DNA from: Thermoplasmata archaeon
Lineage (GTDB): Archaea; Thermoplasmatota; Thermoplasmata; Lutacidiplasmatales; UBA184
Assembly: GCA_030039715.1 (NCBI GenBank)
Contig: JASHVA010000120.1
Location: forward strand, 1-5,432
Direction: 5' to 3'
Length of the DNA: 5,432 nucleotides
The position numbers were made by a program, and so were the translations under genes. A model generated the notes under the pieces. It saw only the letters and a program-made list of their open reading frames with translations, ran no database searches and was not told the DNA's origin. Positions 1 through 5,266 of the stretch are shown piece by piece (the stretch's first letter is position 1; the number at the start of each line of letters is the position of its first letter).

Positions 1-193
1 GTTTCAACCGTTCTCCCCGGATTCCGAGCCTGCGAGCCACCCGCGTCGTCCTTTCGCTGTCCGCCTCGTTGATGAACTCCTCTCCGCAATGGGGGCATCG
101 ATCTCCTCGTTCGACAAAGGCCAACCCCTCAACCTCCGAGAGTATGTCGTCCACCGGCTGAAGGACGCCCCTTCCACAAACTGGACACTTCAT
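1..193 (-). CDS. YgiT/MqsA-like zinc-finger protein, C-terminus cut by the window edge
   Basis: The reading frame begins at ATG (191-193) and is open to the left edge, giving 64 codons. The visible protein starts MKCPVCG and has CxxC pairs at residues 3/6 and 33/36, the spacing of YgiT-type zinc fingers found in MqsA antitoxins and in many small archaeal proteins. It then continues into a basic helix (RVARRLGIRGERLK) that in archaeal relatives, as I recall them, leads to an AbrB-like DNA-binding domain; that part lies outside the window. The gene sits 28 bases downstream of the zinc-ribbon nucleotidyltransferase on the same strand, so the two are probably co-transcribed. There is no strong ribosome binding site before the ATG. 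A role as an antitoxin or small transcription regulator is inferred from family and context. No MqsR-like toxin is seen next to it. Confidence 0.75.
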   Translation of the reverse strand, partial: MKCPVCGRGVLQPVDDILSEVEGLAFVERGDRCPHCGEEFINEADSERTTRVARRLGIRGERLK

Positions 194-221
194 TCGCGGA
201 CCGACCGAATTGTAAGCCGGT

Positions 222-659
222 TCATAGGGGAACTGCTTCCGCAAGCACTTGCGGTTTAACCGACCAATTAAGGGACTGCTCATCAAAGACATCCACCGTC
301 CGGTCGATAAGTGCCGCTAGTTCCCGGCGCAGACGAAACAGATCGAACAAACCGGCACGTGGCCCCCAATCTACTAGGAGATCGACGTCACTCTTCCCGT
401 CGGCCTCCCGACGACGGACGGAGCCGAACACCCGGACATTAAGAGCGCCATACTTTCGTGCCAAACGAAGAACTGCCGCGCGATGGGGACCGAGGACCTC
501 TCCGATTCCGAGACCGTTCCCAAGATGGACGGGACGAATCAGCGCGACATTCCAATTTCGTGACTTGCATCGCGCGCAGAGGCGAGGAGGGCGATTTCGC
601 ACTCGCCAGGTGTAGATACAGCGGTAACAGTGAGCGATGCGGCCCTCAAGTTCGGTCAT
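222..659 (-). CDS. Zinc-ribbon plus minimal nucleotidyltransferase (MNT) domain protein
   Basis: This 145-residue protein has two parts. Residues 11-31 form a zinc ribbon with CxxC pairs C11/C14 and C28/C31, including the CKSRNWN stretch typical of ribbons of the form C-x-R-C-x2-x-W ... C-x-R-C-K-S. Residues about 55-145 are a minimal nucleotidyltransferase of the Pol-beta superfamily. It contains the G79-S80 turn, the SDVDLLVD catalytic motif with D91 and D93, and a third acidic residue at D123 in TVDVFDE, so the metal-binding triad looks intact. The C-terminal end, AEAVPL, is also usual for this family. MNT proteins normally act as antitoxins to HEPN RNases by adding AMP to them. Here the gene downstream is a zinc-finger protein, and no HEPN partner is visible on this side. 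The ATG at 659 keeps the whole ribbon. No Shine-Dalgarno is seen; a weak AT-rich box (about 690-697) lies 34 bases upstream. Confidence 0.87.
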   Translation of the reverse strand: MTELEGRIAHCYRCIYTWRVRNRPPRLCARCKSRNWNVALIRPVHLGNGLGIGEVLGPHRAAVLRLARKYGALNVRVFGSVRRREADGKSDVDLLVDWGPRAGLFDLFRLRRELAALIDRTVDVFDEQSLNWSVKPQVLAEAVPL

Positions 660-973
660 GGGAGGCGATCAGGCCCGTCGGGGTCGTTGATTGTTATGGC
701 TGTTCACGAGCGCGGACGTCGGTTGGCTGCACGGGTTCCTTGTCTGGTACGTGTGTCGCACTCAAAAACCAACGCATCCAGCGGATCTCGTCGCTGGAAA
801 TCCCGAGCCATGAGACCAATCACACTGCCATCCTCGGTAGAGCTTGAGACATTCTCCTCGAACTCCCTTGGTAGGGCAGTCGGTTCTATTACCATCGAAC
901 TGTGGACCAGCGATCGCCGCCCCCACGAAAGCCTTATGTTCGATATATCGAATACATGTCCACTTAAGAGAAC
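660..973. other. 314-base divergent intergenic region, no convincing gene
   Basis: This stretch separates the minus-strand ZnR-MNT gene from the plus-strand HTH-MNT gene. Open frames that cross it on either strand give low-complexity, arginine- and serine-rich translations with no recognisable motif and continue through the coding regions on either side, so I treat them as shadows. Its right half is lower in G+C than the surrounding genes (about 51% over 841-960 by hand count). It holds the TATA-containing palindrome near 939-952 and probably the weaker promoter of the leftward gene near 690-697. I see no RNA gene in it. Confidence 0.6.
939..952 (+). promoter_or_regulatory. TATA box inside a perfect palindrome; probable promoter and operator of the HTH-MNT/HEPN operon
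   Basis: TTCGATATATCGAA is a perfect 14-base inverted repeat. Its ATATAT core (943-948) is centred about 28 bases before the ATG at 974, the distance expected for an archaeal TATA box when transcription starts at or right next to the start codon. No Shine-Dalgarno precedes the ATG, which agrees with a leaderless mRNA. Because the first gene carries an N-terminal winged helix, binding of that protein to the palindrome, blocking TBP, is a plausible autoregulatory circuit. That last step is inference. Confidence 0.6.
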
Positions 974-1567
974 ATGCGTTTTGTGGACCCTCTTGACGGA
1001 GTGCTGGGCAGTTCGATCCGCTTGCGCCTCCTGAGGGCTCTCTGGCGGTTCTGGCCTCGAGGACTCACCGGCCGGGAACTGGCACGTGCCATTCGGGCCT
1101 CCCCATCCCGGGTGATTTCTGAACTGGGCTCGCTGGAGTCTGAGGGAGTCATCTTCAAGGAGGTGGCTGGCCGCTCCCATGTCTGGAGACTTGCTGAGGG
1201 GCACCAACTATTCCCGGCCCTCCGCAGTCTCTTTCGGGCCGAGGCGTCGGTCCGCCCTGCGCTGATCTCAGAACTTCAGCGCACGCTACAGGACCTGCCC
1301 GTGGAGAAGGCGATGCTCTTCGGTTCGGTGGCGCGGGGCGATTCGGGGCCTCAGAGCGACGTGGATCTTTGGATTCAACTTCGCACGCCGGCGGATCGTG
1401 ATGAAGTGGAGGACGCGCTGAGTGAGGCGAGCGCGAAGTTCGCCCTGCGGTTCGGTAATCCCATCTCAGGATTGGTCACGGACCGCCGGCCTCGTCCGGG
1501 CGCGTCCTCCACCGAACTCCGGCGACGCATCCTGGCCGAGGGCATCGAGATCGAGTTGGGAAAATGA
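974..1567 (+). CDS. Winged-HTH plus nucleotidyltransferase (MNT) protein, probable antitoxin of a HEPN/MNT pair
   Basis: The product has 197 residues. Residues about 10-75 form an ArsR/MarR-like winged helix (LTGRELARAIRASPSRVISE followed by a wing around VAGRSHVWRL). Residues about 95-197 are a nucleotidyltransferase domain with the G117-S118 turn and D129/D131 in the SDVDLWI motif. The third acidic residue of the classical MNT triad is not obvious: the matching strand reads FGNPISGLVTD, a variant seen in HTH-fused relatives. In the HEPN/MNT system the MNT protein neutralises the HEPN RNase, typically by AMPylation; the HTH suggests this version also represses its own operon. The gene overlaps the HEPN gene by four bases (ATGA), which indicates translational coupling. 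The ATG at 974 is chosen because the TATA box is about 28 bases upstream and the protein begins with the family-like MRFVDPLDGVLG. It is surely an HTH-MNT protein; antitoxin activity is inferred. Confidence 0.88.
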   Translation: MRFVDPLDGVLGSSIRLRLLRALWRFWPRGLTGRELARAIRASPSRVISELGSLESEGVIFKEVAGRSHVWRLAEGHQLFPALRSLFRAEASVRPALISELQRTLQDLPVEKAMLFGSVARGDSGPQSDVDLWIQLRTPADRDEVEDALSEASAKFALRFGNPISGLVTDRRPRPGASSTELRRRILAEGIEIELGK

Positions 1568-1965
1568 CCGGGGGGCGAACTAAGGCGGTACCTCGGGGAC
1601 GAACGGTCATCTACCTGAGTCGGGCAGAGAATCTGCTCCGAACGGTGGATTGGGCGCTCCGCGAGTCGAATGCCGACGGCGCCGCGACGAATGCGATCCA
1701 CGCGGCCATCGCACTGGGGGATGCCTACACGGTTCACTTCTTGGGCGAGCGGAGCCGCGGACAGGACCATCACGAGGTCTTTGCCCTGGTTTCCCGGTGC
1801 AGGGCTCCGAAGTCGCGCGATGTGCAGCGCTTGCTCCAGCAACTGATCAATCGGAAGAGCGCGGTCGAATACGAGGACCGGGAAGTCCTTCGCTCCGAAG
1901 CCGAGGAGCTGGCACGACTGGTCCGTCGCTTGGACGCCGTCGTTCGCCTCGCCATCACCGCCTAA
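1564..1965 (+). CDS. HEPN-domain protein, probable RNase toxin paired with the HTH-MNT protein
   Basis: This 133-residue, mostly helical protein resembles small HEPN proteins encoded directly after MNT genes. The segment NAIHAAIALGDAYTVHFL is the second helix, and it is followed by R63-S-R-G-Q-D-H69, which fits the RX4-6H RNase signature (R63-x5-H69; H70 would give x6). The C-terminal half has the usual amphipathic helices ending in LARLVRRLDAVVRLAI. HEPN toxins cleave RNA in the cytoplasm as dimers and are silenced by the MNT partner. The tyrosine AMPylated in the HepT group lies just after the histidine (RX4HXY); that tyrosine is absent here, so if the pair works by AMPylation the target must differ, Y103 being one candidate. 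The ATG lies inside the stop of the upstream gene. Toxicity is inferred from family and context. Confidence 0.82.
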   Translation: MTGGRTKAVPRGRTVIYLSRAENLLRTVDWALRESNADGAATNAIHAAIALGDAYTVHFLGERSRGQDHHEVFALVSRCRAPKSRDVQRLLQQLINRKSAVEYEDREVLRSEAEELARLVRRLDAVVRLAITA

Positions 1966-2008
1966 CGGCGCTCCCCACGTCCGGCGAATAGCGGCGTTCC
2001 AGGCCCCG

Positions 2009-2035
2009 TGGCCCGGTACATAGCTGGCCGGGTCA
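2009..2035 (+). other. GC-rich hairpin after the HEPN gene
   Basis: Bases 2009-2016 can pair with 2028-2035 (eight pairs including one G-U) around an 11-base loop, starting 43 bases after the HEPN stop. There is no T tract after it, so it is not a standard archaeal or bacterial terminator. It may be an mRNA-end structure or chance in GC-rich DNA. The rest of 1966-2134 shows nothing recognisable apart from the ribosome binding site of the next gene. Confidence 0.2.
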
Positions 2036-2117
2036 GAACGGCGGACGAAAGATGGCACTCGAGTTGCCTTCGCATAGGTGTAACAGCCGATACACCCAAG
2101 AGATGCGCAGGGGTCGC

Positions 2118-2126
2118 GGAGGAGGG
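2118..2126 (+). promoter_or_regulatory. Shine-Dalgarno that supports a TTG start
   Basis: The purine run GGAGGAGGG ends eight bases before TTG at 2135; its GGAGG at 2121-2125 is spaced nine bases from that codon. There is no in-frame ATG or GTG between the upstream stop (2081-2083) and the conserved N-terminus of the protein, so this site decides the start. Confidence 0.6.
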
Positions 2127-2134
2127 ACCGAGAG

Positions 2135-2596
2135 TTGAAGCCCGAATTCATCGGCGCCGTAGGCGTCATCACGAGCGACCTCGCCGCAGGTCGATCGTTG
2201 TACGTGAGCGACCTTGGACTCCCGCTAAAACAGCTCAGAGATACCAACTTCCTGCACACGGACAAGCTGCCAGGGAGTCGGTACTTCGGGGTCTGGCCGC
2301 TATCCGAAGCGGCGAAGGCATGCTTCGGCAGCGCGTCCTGGCCGAGGGGTCGCCCGATTCCTCAGATGTTCATCGAGCTTGAGATGGCGAGTCCCGCCGG
2401 CGTAGTCCGCGCCGCCGCCGAGCTGGAGGCGAAGGGACACCACCTCTTGCACGGTCCGCGGACGGATCCGTGGGGCCAGACGGTGGCCCGGTTGCAGACC
2501 CCCGACGGGCTGATCGTCGGGCTGTCGTACGTCCCATGGATGCATCGAAGGGTACGGCGCACCTCCAAGCGCAAAGCCAGGGCGCGTTCGCGCTAG
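2135..2596 (+). CDS. VOC/glyoxalase-fold protein with a basic C-terminal tail
   Basis: The 153-residue product matches the pattern of a glyoxalase/bleomycin-resistance (vicinal oxygen chelate) protein. It opens with a beta strand, EFIGAVGVITSD, followed by AAGRSLYVSDLGLPL, the helix and loop of the first VOC module. The second module contains MFIELEM, the helix VVRAAAELEAKGHHLLHG, then PWGQTVARLQTPDGLIVGLSY, the usual closing strands. E81 in the IELEM strand is a possible metal ligand. The members I recognise in this group are annotated only as glyoxalase family, so substrate and reaction are unknown. The last 17 residues or so are very rich in arginine and lysine and probably disordered. The start is TTG, chosen on the Shine-Dalgarno at 2121-2125. 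The gene converges with vapC and the two overlap by four bases. It is likely unrelated in function to the toxin genes on either side. Confidence 0.85.
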   Translation: MKPEFIGAVGVITSDLAAGRSLYVSDLGLPLKQLRDTNFLHTDKLPGSRYFGVWPLSEAAKACFGSASWPRGRPIPQMFIELEMASPAGVVRAAAELEAKGHHLLHGPRTDPWGQTVARLQTPDGLIVGLSYVPWMHRRVRRTSKRKARARSR

Positions 2597-3003
2597 CCAC
2601 CAATCCAAGACGTCTCGTCGAGACCTTCGAAATGAGGGTCGGCCGTAAGCACACCCGCACCGAAATGTCGCGCGAACGCGAGAATCAGAGAGTCCGCGAA
2701 GCTGGGCGAGTCGAGCCCCCGCGAACGCGAATGTTGACGCAAATCCCGGTCCGACCGGTGCACTTCGAGAGCGACGCCGACCTCGATGGGACGTACTGAG
2801 CTAAGATCACTCACTGCCCGCAGGTGACCCGCGATCCGTTCGGGCGACATCCCTTGACGCACGAACACGCGGGCCACTTCGGCGAGGACGATGTCCGGCG
2901 TGAGCAGCTCCTCGCCCGACTCGATAACGGCTCTCACTTTCGGTCCGGACCGGCCCGCCGTCAGCAGCTCGATCCACGCGAACGAGTCAACGATCAGAGT
3001 CAA
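2593..3003 (-). CDS. vapC: VapC-type PIN-domain toxin ribonuclease
   Basis: The 136-residue protein is a single PIN domain of normal VapC length. It starts MTLIVDSFAWIE with catalytic D6. The other expected acidic residues are E42 in LAEVARVF, D104 in FADSLILAFAR and D122 in LTADPHF, so the Mg2+-binding active site looks complete. VapC toxins cleave RNA, often tRNA or rRNA, and are held inactive by VapB. The start codon is TTG (3001-3003); no in-frame ATG or GTG lies close upstream, and the protein begins exactly at the conserved first strand. A weak GGGAG lies ten bases before it. The start overlaps the end of vapB by 17 bases, consistent with translational coupling and lower toxin than antitoxin synthesis. 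Its stop TAG is the reverse strand of the CTAG that also ends the VOC gene. The target RNA cannot be read from the sequence. Confidence 0.92.
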   Translation of the reverse strand: MTLIVDSFAWIELLTAGRSGPKVRAVIESGEELLTPDIVLAEVARVFVRQGMSPERIAGHLRAVSDLSSVRPIEVGVALEVHRSDRDLRQHSRSRGLDSPSFADSLILAFARHFGAGVLTADPHFEGLDETSWIGG

Positions 3004-3196
3004 GGCGGTCGGACTCCCGGAAGGGTCGCGCGCCCTTCGCGCTGCCGTAGATCTGGGCGACGAGCTCTTTCCGCTTCAGGAGCAGGAGAGACCGGATCGC
3101 CGCATCGAGCGATCCCGCTTGAATCGCGCGACGGAATCGCTCGAGTTCGGCGAGGGTTGACCTCGACACTCGCACGGAGGTCTCGGCGGTCGCCAT
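2987..3196 (-). CDS. vapB: VapB-type antitoxin, ribbon-helix-helix-like
   Basis: From the ATG at 3196 the protein has 69 residues. The N-terminus, ETSVRVSRSTLAELERFRRA, looks like the beta strand and first helix of a ribbon-helix-helix DNA-binding domain, followed by a second helix (LDAAIRSLLLLKRKELVAQ). The tail IYGSAKGARPFRESDRLDSDR is the toxin-binding end, and its PFxExDRLDSDR pattern is familiar from archaeal VapB proteins. The antitoxin should bind VapC and repress the operon. An ATG four codons further upstream (3208) is also open and would give 73 residues. I prefer 3196 because it lies 28 bases from the TATA box, fitting a leaderless transcript, and because the extra MHAV is not conserved-looking. 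The gene is first in the operon, and its end overlaps vapC by 17 bases. Confidence 0.85.
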   Translation of the reverse strand: MATAETSVRVSRSTLAELERFRRAIQAGSLDAAIRSLLLLKRKELVAQIYGSAKGARPFRESDRLDSDR

Positions 3197-3203
3197 CACG
3201 GCG

Positions 3204-3217
3204 TGCATGCTGCATGC
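3204..3217 (-). repeat. Tandem TGCATGC repeat between TATA box and vapB start; candidate operator
   Basis: TGCATGC occurs twice in a row (3204-3210 and 3211-3217). Each copy contains the palindrome GCATGC, so the element also reads as an inverted repeat around one central base. It sits right behind the TATA box of vapBC. Ribbon-helix-helix antitoxins bind short repeated sites at this kind of position, so it is a reasonable VapB operator. Binding is inferred. Confidence 0.45.
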
Positions 3218-3220
3218 CTC

Positions 3221-3227
3221 ATATAAA
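3221..3227 (-). promoter_or_regulatory. TATA box of the vapBC operon
   Basis: On the minus strand this reads TTTATAT, close to the archaeal TATA consensus, in otherwise GC-rich DNA. Its centre is 28 bases before the ATG at 3196, the same spacing seen at the HTH-MNT gene, and no Shine-Dalgarno follows. The match of the two promoters is the main reason for calling the organism an archaeon. The surrounding 3228-3297 holds no gene. Confidence 0.6.
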
Positions 3228-3297
3228 CTTCACGAGAGGTATGCAGGATGAACGATGTGTGACGACGGAGGATGTGTTGCCAGGGCCTTTCCACCGG

Positions 3298-4662
3298 TCA
3301 GCCGCGCGGGACCCCTTTGCGGCGGGCGATCCGAAGAATCGCCTCGACGGATCGATCGACATCGGCCACCGTTGTGGCCCAGGAGCTCACGCTGATGCGC
3401 ATCGCGGCCGTTCCGTGCCACACGGTACCGCCGGCCCAACAGGTTCCATCGCGTTGGGTCTCCGAAATCACGCGCTGCGTCTCGGCGTCGTCCCCGAACG
3501 ACACGAGGACCTGGTTCAGTACTACGTCGTTCAGGACTCGATAGCCGGCCTGCCGAAACCGGTCCGCGAAGCGGGCCGCGTGCTGACAGCACCGCTCGAC
3601 CAGTTCCGCAACACCGGTCCGGCCGAGATTTCGCAAGGCGGCCCACGCGTCAATCCCCCGGGCGCGGCGGGACATCTCGGGCGTGAACTCCATGAATTCG
3701 CCCGCGCCGCTCGTGGGAAGGTAGGCGGCGGGTCCGGAGGACATCGCCTGACGCAAGGCGTCCCCGCGGCGGACGAAGACGATACCGCTGTCGTACGGTA
3801 CGTTCAGCCACTTGTGACCGTCCACGGCCCAGGAGTCGGCGTCCTCCACTCCGTCGGCGAGTGCGCGACGTCCGGGGGCCGCGCGGGCCCAGAGCCCGAA
3901 CGCACCATCGACGTGCACCCAACCCCCACCGGCGTGAGCCCATCGCGCGATCGGTCGAACGGGGTCGAACGCCCCGGAGTTCACATTTCCCGCCTGAGTG
4001 CACACAATGAAGGGGCCCTCGACGCTCGGGAGTCCGCTCGCCTTCATCCGGCCCTGTTCGTCCACCGGAATCCGGACCAGCCGATCGCGCCCGAACCCAA
4101 GGAGCGTGATGGCCCGCAGCACCGATACGTGAACCTCTTCCCCGACCACGACCGTGATCCGCGGCGAATCGGCCATCCCATTCTTCTCGAGGTCGTACCC
4201 GACTCGCGCGAGTACATCGTGTCGGGCGGCCGCGAGCGCGGCGACGTTGGCCAGCGTGTCCCCGGTGACGAACGCGCCGCGAACGCCGGCCGGTAGGCCC
4301 AGGAGATCCTGCGCCCAGTCGAGCGCCGTCTGTTCCAATCGAGCGGCGACCGGCGACATGACTCCGACCGCTGCATTCTGGTTCCAGGCGCCGGCGAGCC
4401 AGTTGGCCGCGAGCGAGACGGGCAGACCGCTACCGATCACGAATCCGAAGTATCGCCCGCCGGCGCTGGCTACCGTGGCGCGGGATCCGATATCGTCGAG
4501 GTCCCCGACCACACGTTCGGCGCTCACTCCCGTCTCCGGGATCGGGCCCGACAACCGGCCCAAGGCTTCGACGTCCTCGGGCGTGGGGGCTACGCGCCTC
4601 TCCGGGAGCTGCTGGAGATATCGGTCCGCCCGGTTCGCTGCGTCCGAAAGTATCGACTGCAT
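3298..4662 (-). CDS. PLP-dependent group II decarboxylase (aromatic-amino-acid/glutamate decarboxylase family)
   Basis: The 454-residue protein has the full fold-type I arrangement of group II decarboxylases. Residues about 130-148 (GAFVTGDTLANVAALAAAR) form the phosphate-binding turn and helix. H178 in EEVHVS is the residue that stacks on the cofactor ring, D252 in HVDGAFG contacts the pyridine nitrogen, and K284 in DGHKWLNVPYDSG forms the Schiff base with pyridoxal phosphate. Length and motifs agree with an intact cytosolic enzyme. The family removes the carboxyl group from tyrosine, tryptophan, glutamate, aspartate and similar amino acids, or rarely catalyses aldehyde formation; the substrate cannot be fixed here. 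It is longer than archaeal MfnA tyrosine decarboxylases, as I recall them, and looks more like bacterial homologues, which may point to transfer. The start ATG is supported by GAGGTG six bases upstream. A PhnB-like gene lies 77 bases upstream on the same strand; a functional link is not evident. Confidence 0.93.
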   Translation of the reverse strand: MQSILSDAANRADRYLQQLPERRVAPTPEDVEALGRLSGPIPETGVSAERVVGDLDDIGSRATVASAGGRYFGFVIGSGLPVSLAANWLAGAWNQNAAVGVMSPVAARLEQTALDWAQDLLGLPAGVRGAFVTGDTLANVAALAAARHDVLARVGYDLEKNGMADSPRITVVVGEEVHVSVLRAITLLGFGRDRLVRIPVDEQGRMKASGLPSVEGPFIVCTQAGNVNSGAFDPVRPIARWAHAGGGWVHVDGAFGLWARAAPGRRALADGVEDADSWAVDGHKWLNVPYDSGIVFVRRGDALRQAMSSGPAAYLPTSGAGEFMEFTPEMSRRARGIDAWAALRNLGRTGVAELVERCCQHAARFADRFRQAGYRVLNDVVLNQVLVSFGDDAETQRVISETQRDGTCWAGGTVWHGTAAMRISVSSWATTVADVDRSVEAILRIARRKGVPRG

Positions 4663-4668
4663 TCACGC

Positions 4669-4704
4669 CACCTCGCTCGCGCGGAGGCGGGGTTCAGGAA
4701 TAAG
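4669..4704 (-). promoter_or_regulatory. Ribosome binding site and possible weak promoter of the decarboxylase
   Basis: GAGGTG (4669-4674 on the minus strand) lies six bases before the ATG and matches the archaeal anti-Shine-Dalgarno. A CTTATT box (about 4699-4704) is the most AT-rich spot in the 77-base gap; from there transcription would begin close to the GAGGTG. The ribosome site is convincing, the promoter is weak, and read-through from the upstream VOC gene is equally possible. Confidence 0.45.
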
Positions 4705-4739
4705 GCTCGCTTCGGGCGCCGTGGCACAAGGTTACGCCA

Positions 4740-5111
4740 TCACTTGTGCGGTCGAGTGAACCACCACTCGTTTCCCCACGAATCCCGGACCCCGCCGCGT
4801 CGTCCGTCCTCCGCGTCGGTCGGCGCGCGAACGCTCGTCGCCCCGGCCGCGATGGCTCGTTCGTAGGCCGCATCCGCGTCCGGAACGTAGAGGTGGAGCA
4901 TCGCGGGGAACGAGGAGCGGCCGTGCGGAGCTTCGGCGACCATCACCAGCGAGTCGTCGATTCGCAGCTCGAGGTGGTTGACCTTCCCTTCCTTGTCCAG
5001 CACCTGGAAACCGGGCGTTCCCCCGATCCCGTCCTGGATGAAGTGGCCGAGCGCCGCGGCGTTCCGGACCAAGAGATAGGGTGCGAGCTTCGGCGTCGTG
5101 ATCGGCTCCAT
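4740..5111 (-). CDS. PhnB-like VOC/glyoxalase-fold protein
   Basis: The 123-residue protein has the order of a single-chain VOC domain of the PhnB/YdeE-like glyoxalase group. It begins TTPKLAPYLLVRNAAALGHF, continues with VNHLELRIDDSLVMVAEA, then LHLYVPDADAAYERAIAAGAT and ends in GGVRDSWGNEWWFTRP. H46, H73 and E115 lie at positions that often hold metal ligands in the superfamily. Many PhnB-like proteins have no known reaction, and none can be assigned here. It is a different subgroup from the VOC protein at 2135-2596, so the two are not recent duplicates. The ATG at 5111 has no clear Shine-Dalgarno; an AT-rich CTTTTCT (about 5132-5138) about 24 bases upstream could be a poor TATA box for a leaderless start. 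It is the first minus-strand gene after the divergent intergenic region and may be co-transcribed with the decarboxylase. Confidence 0.87.
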   Translation of the reverse strand: MEPITTPKLAPYLLVRNAAALGHFIQDGIGGTPGFQVLDKEGKVNHLELRIDDSLVMVAEAPHGRSSFPAMLHLYVPDADAAYERAIAAGATSVRAPTDAEDGRRGGVRDSWGNEWWFTRPHK

Positions 5112-5266
5112 GCAGGGAGCATCGCGCTCGGGCAGAAAAGGGGCCCACGGGGGGTATGGAACGGTGGGTGCAAGTGTCCTTGCGACTCGGAGTTCTCCGG
5201 AGTCGTACGGAGGAATTCGGGAGGGGCGACGGCCTCCATCAAATAGCCCGGATACGGTGACGCAGC
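5112..5266. promoter_or_regulatory. Divergent promoter region between the VOC and hydrolase genes
   Basis: These 155 bases separate two genes that point away from each other and hold no gene. AT-rich candidates are CTTTTCT on the minus strand near 5132-5138 and CAAATAG on the plus strand near 5240-5246, each about 24 bases before the nearest start codon. Both are weak matches to a TATA box. Confidence 0.35.
5256..5260 (+). promoter_or_regulatory. GGTGA Shine-Dalgarno of the hydrolase
   Basis: GGTGA lies six bases before ATG 5267. GGTGA is the preferred Shine-Dalgarno form in many archaea, and it fixes this start codon. Confidence 0.55.

Noticed and set aside
458..1034. Plus-strand open frames that enter the 660-973 gap
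   Set aside because: They begin antisense to the zinc-ribbon MNT gene and show no domain; I see no small gene in the gap.
704..1207. Minus-strand open frame across the 660-973 gap
   Set aside because: It overlaps the HTH coding region and its TATA box, and the translation is low in hydrophobic core residues with no family pattern.
2009..2035. Hairpin as a transcription terminator for the HEPN operon
   Set aside because: There is no T tract after the stem, so only a generic hairpin is listed with low confidence.
1375..2265. Minus-strand open frame of 296 codons
   Set aside because: It is antisense to the HTH-MNT and HEPN genes, has no recognisable motif, and is explained by high G+C.
2824..4296. 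Long plus-strand open frame of 490 codons
   Set aside because: It lies opposite vapB/vapC and the decarboxylase, its translation is rich in R, G, P and H with no domain, and the minus-strand genes have clear catalytic motifs.
3298..4662. The HVDGAFG and DGHK variants in the decarboxylase as active-site defects
   Set aside because: The key residues H178, D252 and K284 are present, and such substitutions are normal in prokaryotic subgroups of this family.
2135..5111. The two VOC proteins as a duplicated gene pair
   Set aside because: Their sequences belong to different subgroups of the superfamily and share no long similarity by eye.
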